Source of the DNA: Bacteroidales bacterium
GTDB lineage: Bacteria > Bacteroidota > Bacteroidia > Bacteroidales > F082
Length of the DNA: 31,005 nt
Assembly: GCA_900771045.1 (NCBI GenBank)
Contig: CAAGMM010000123.1
Location: 1 to 31,005, forward strand
Direction of reading: 5' to 3'
Made by a program: the position numbers and the translations under genes. Positions 30,226 to 31,005 of this stretch are shown piece by piece. The notes beneath the pieces are model-generated. The model ran no database searches, was not told the origin of the DNA, and saw only the letters and a program-made list of their open reading frames with translations. Within the stretch, counting starts at the first letter, position 1. The number at the start of each line of letters is the position of its first letter.

Positions 30226-31005
30226 TTATTCGACATTCCATACTAATCGAACCGAGCACCCGCTGCCTCGGGTGACGAAGTGCGCGGGGTGTACGTTGCT
30301 AATGTTGAAGTACAGGTTGTATGCGATGCTGATAGTTTTCGGCGACGAAGACCAATAGCTGCCGATGGAATCGACGTTGTTGACCGAAGTCCCGTAGCGG
30401 TAGCCGGCGGCAGACAGAAATACGCAGCCGGCACCCTCGAGGACGGCAAAATCGCCTATAGTGTAATCGACATCGTTCCAATTTTCGCTTCCAGTGTTGA
30501 ATGTGGAGGGTTCGTTTTCAACTGCCGTTGGCCATGAGAACTCGTCGGGAAACAGCAACAGGCCGCACAGTCCGCTCACCTTCACCTCGGCGTAACGTAT
30601 ATTTGTTATTTCACCTTTGCTGTAGGTGGTGGTACGGCAGTTCGTTCCGGGATTTGGATTTTCCTTTGGGCCGAGAAGCCATTCCCACTCGCCGCCCTTG
30701 TCGCTGGTGAGGGTGCGCCAATCGCTCCCCATAGTCGGACCCCAGTTCATCTTGTCCTCAGTCAAACCGGAGATTGACTCTGTGGTGAACGCGCCGTAAC
30801 TATAGCCAGGGATTGCGTCAGCCACATTCCACTGGAACAGGCCGGATGTGTTTTCGGGGGTGTCGTACTCCGCTCCGCCCTTGTAGCCTTTTCCTATATT
30901 GTCTTTATCGAAGTAGTAGCTCCTGCAGTCGTATTGCTCGTCCTCGAAGGCGAAAGAATAAGTGTAGGCCTTGGCGGAACCGCTCCTCGTGCAGTACAGA
31001 TTGCC
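30226..31005 (-). CDS. FISUMP-like surface/extracellular protein, 3' part
   Basis: The frame is open from the right window edge (31005) to the stop at 30226, giving 259 residues of the C-terminal part; the start is outside the window. An internal GTG at 30825 is not the real start because coding-like sequence continues upstream, with Y-D-C-R-S-Y-Y-F-D-K-D and L-F-Q-W-N. Near the middle is W-R-T-L-T-S-D-K-G-G-E-W-E-W-L-L, followed by I-R-Y-A-E-V-K-V-S-G-L-C-G-L-L-L-F-P-D. The end has F-L-S-A-A-G-Y-R-Y-G-T-S-V, G-S-Y-W-S-S-S and C-S-V-R-L-V. This word pattern is that of the Bacteroidota proteins related to the Fibrobacter succinogenes major paralogous (FISUMP) domain. They are predicted to be surface or secreted; the function is unknown. 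Confidence 0.8.
   Translation of the reverse strand, partial: GNLYCTRSGSAKAYTYSFAFEDEQYDCRSYYFDKDNIGKGYKGGAEYDTPENTSGLFQWNVADAIPGYSYGAFTTESISGLTEDKMNWGPTMGSDWRTLTSDKGGEWEWLLGPKENPNPGTNCRTTTYSKGEITNIRYAEVKVSGLCGLLLFPDEFSWPTAVENEPSTFNTGSENWNDVDYTIGDFAVLEGAGCVFLSAAGYRYGTSVNNVDSIGSYWSSSPKTISIAYNLYFNISNVHPAHFVTRGSGCSVRLVWNVE

Overview
The window looks like a chromosomal segment of a member of the Bacteroidota, most likely order Bacteroidales. The support is: a complete moxR/DUF58/bat operon; a secreted protein with a type IX secretion (T9SS) C-terminal signal; a TonB-dependent receptor and a DUF5686 protein with carboxypeptidase-regulatory N-domains; a BspA-like leucine-rich-repeat protein; a FISUMP-like protein; and promoters of the Bacteroidota form (TAnnTTTG at -7). 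I cannot assign a genus. I saw no rRNA or tRNA gene, no transposase or integrase, and no cas genes.

Layout. 1-177 is the 3' end of a PD-(D/E)XK nuclease-type gene that runs off the left edge. A minus-strand operon (5527 down to 301) encodes a DUF5686 outer-membrane protein, diphosphomevalonate decarboxylase, a mevalonate-kinase-like GHMP kinase and a radical SAM protein. Upstream of it on the same strand lie a BspA-type LRR protein (5700-6716) and a MerR regulator plus M23 peptidase pair (6939-8297). alaS (8394-11021) diverges from the M23 gene and is followed by a lipoprotein and a PorT-like beta-barrel protein. rdgB and ung form a translationally coupled minus-strand pair. A 42-residue lipoprotein gene (13899-14027) lies between ung and a 997-residue T9SS-secreted protein.

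From 25493 down to 17230 runs an eight-gene minus-strand operon: moxR, DUF58, a BatD-like anchored protein, batA, batB, batC, batD, batE. Seven of its eight gene junctions are overlaps or gaps of 4 bases or fewer. It probably makes an envelope complex: a MoxR ATPase, three von Willebrand A (vWA) proteins (DUF58, BatA, BatB), TPR proteins (BatC, BatE) and BatD-type membrane proteins. Diverging from it are a TonB-dependent receptor and an oligopeptidase B-type S9 peptidase. The right edge holds the 3' part of a FISUMP-like gene.

Most of the window is ordinary core genome. The least explained signals are short intergenic repeats. Two arrays of a 7-base unit GCNNTGA sit at the 3' ends of two unrelated genes, supply both stop codons, and end in the same 20-base motif. 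Further short-period arrays follow one of them. There is also a 35-base direct repeat pair separated by 31 bases, an inverted repeat that overlaps a promoter, and an A/T homopolymer hairpin right after batE. No intergenic stretch exceeds 300 bases.
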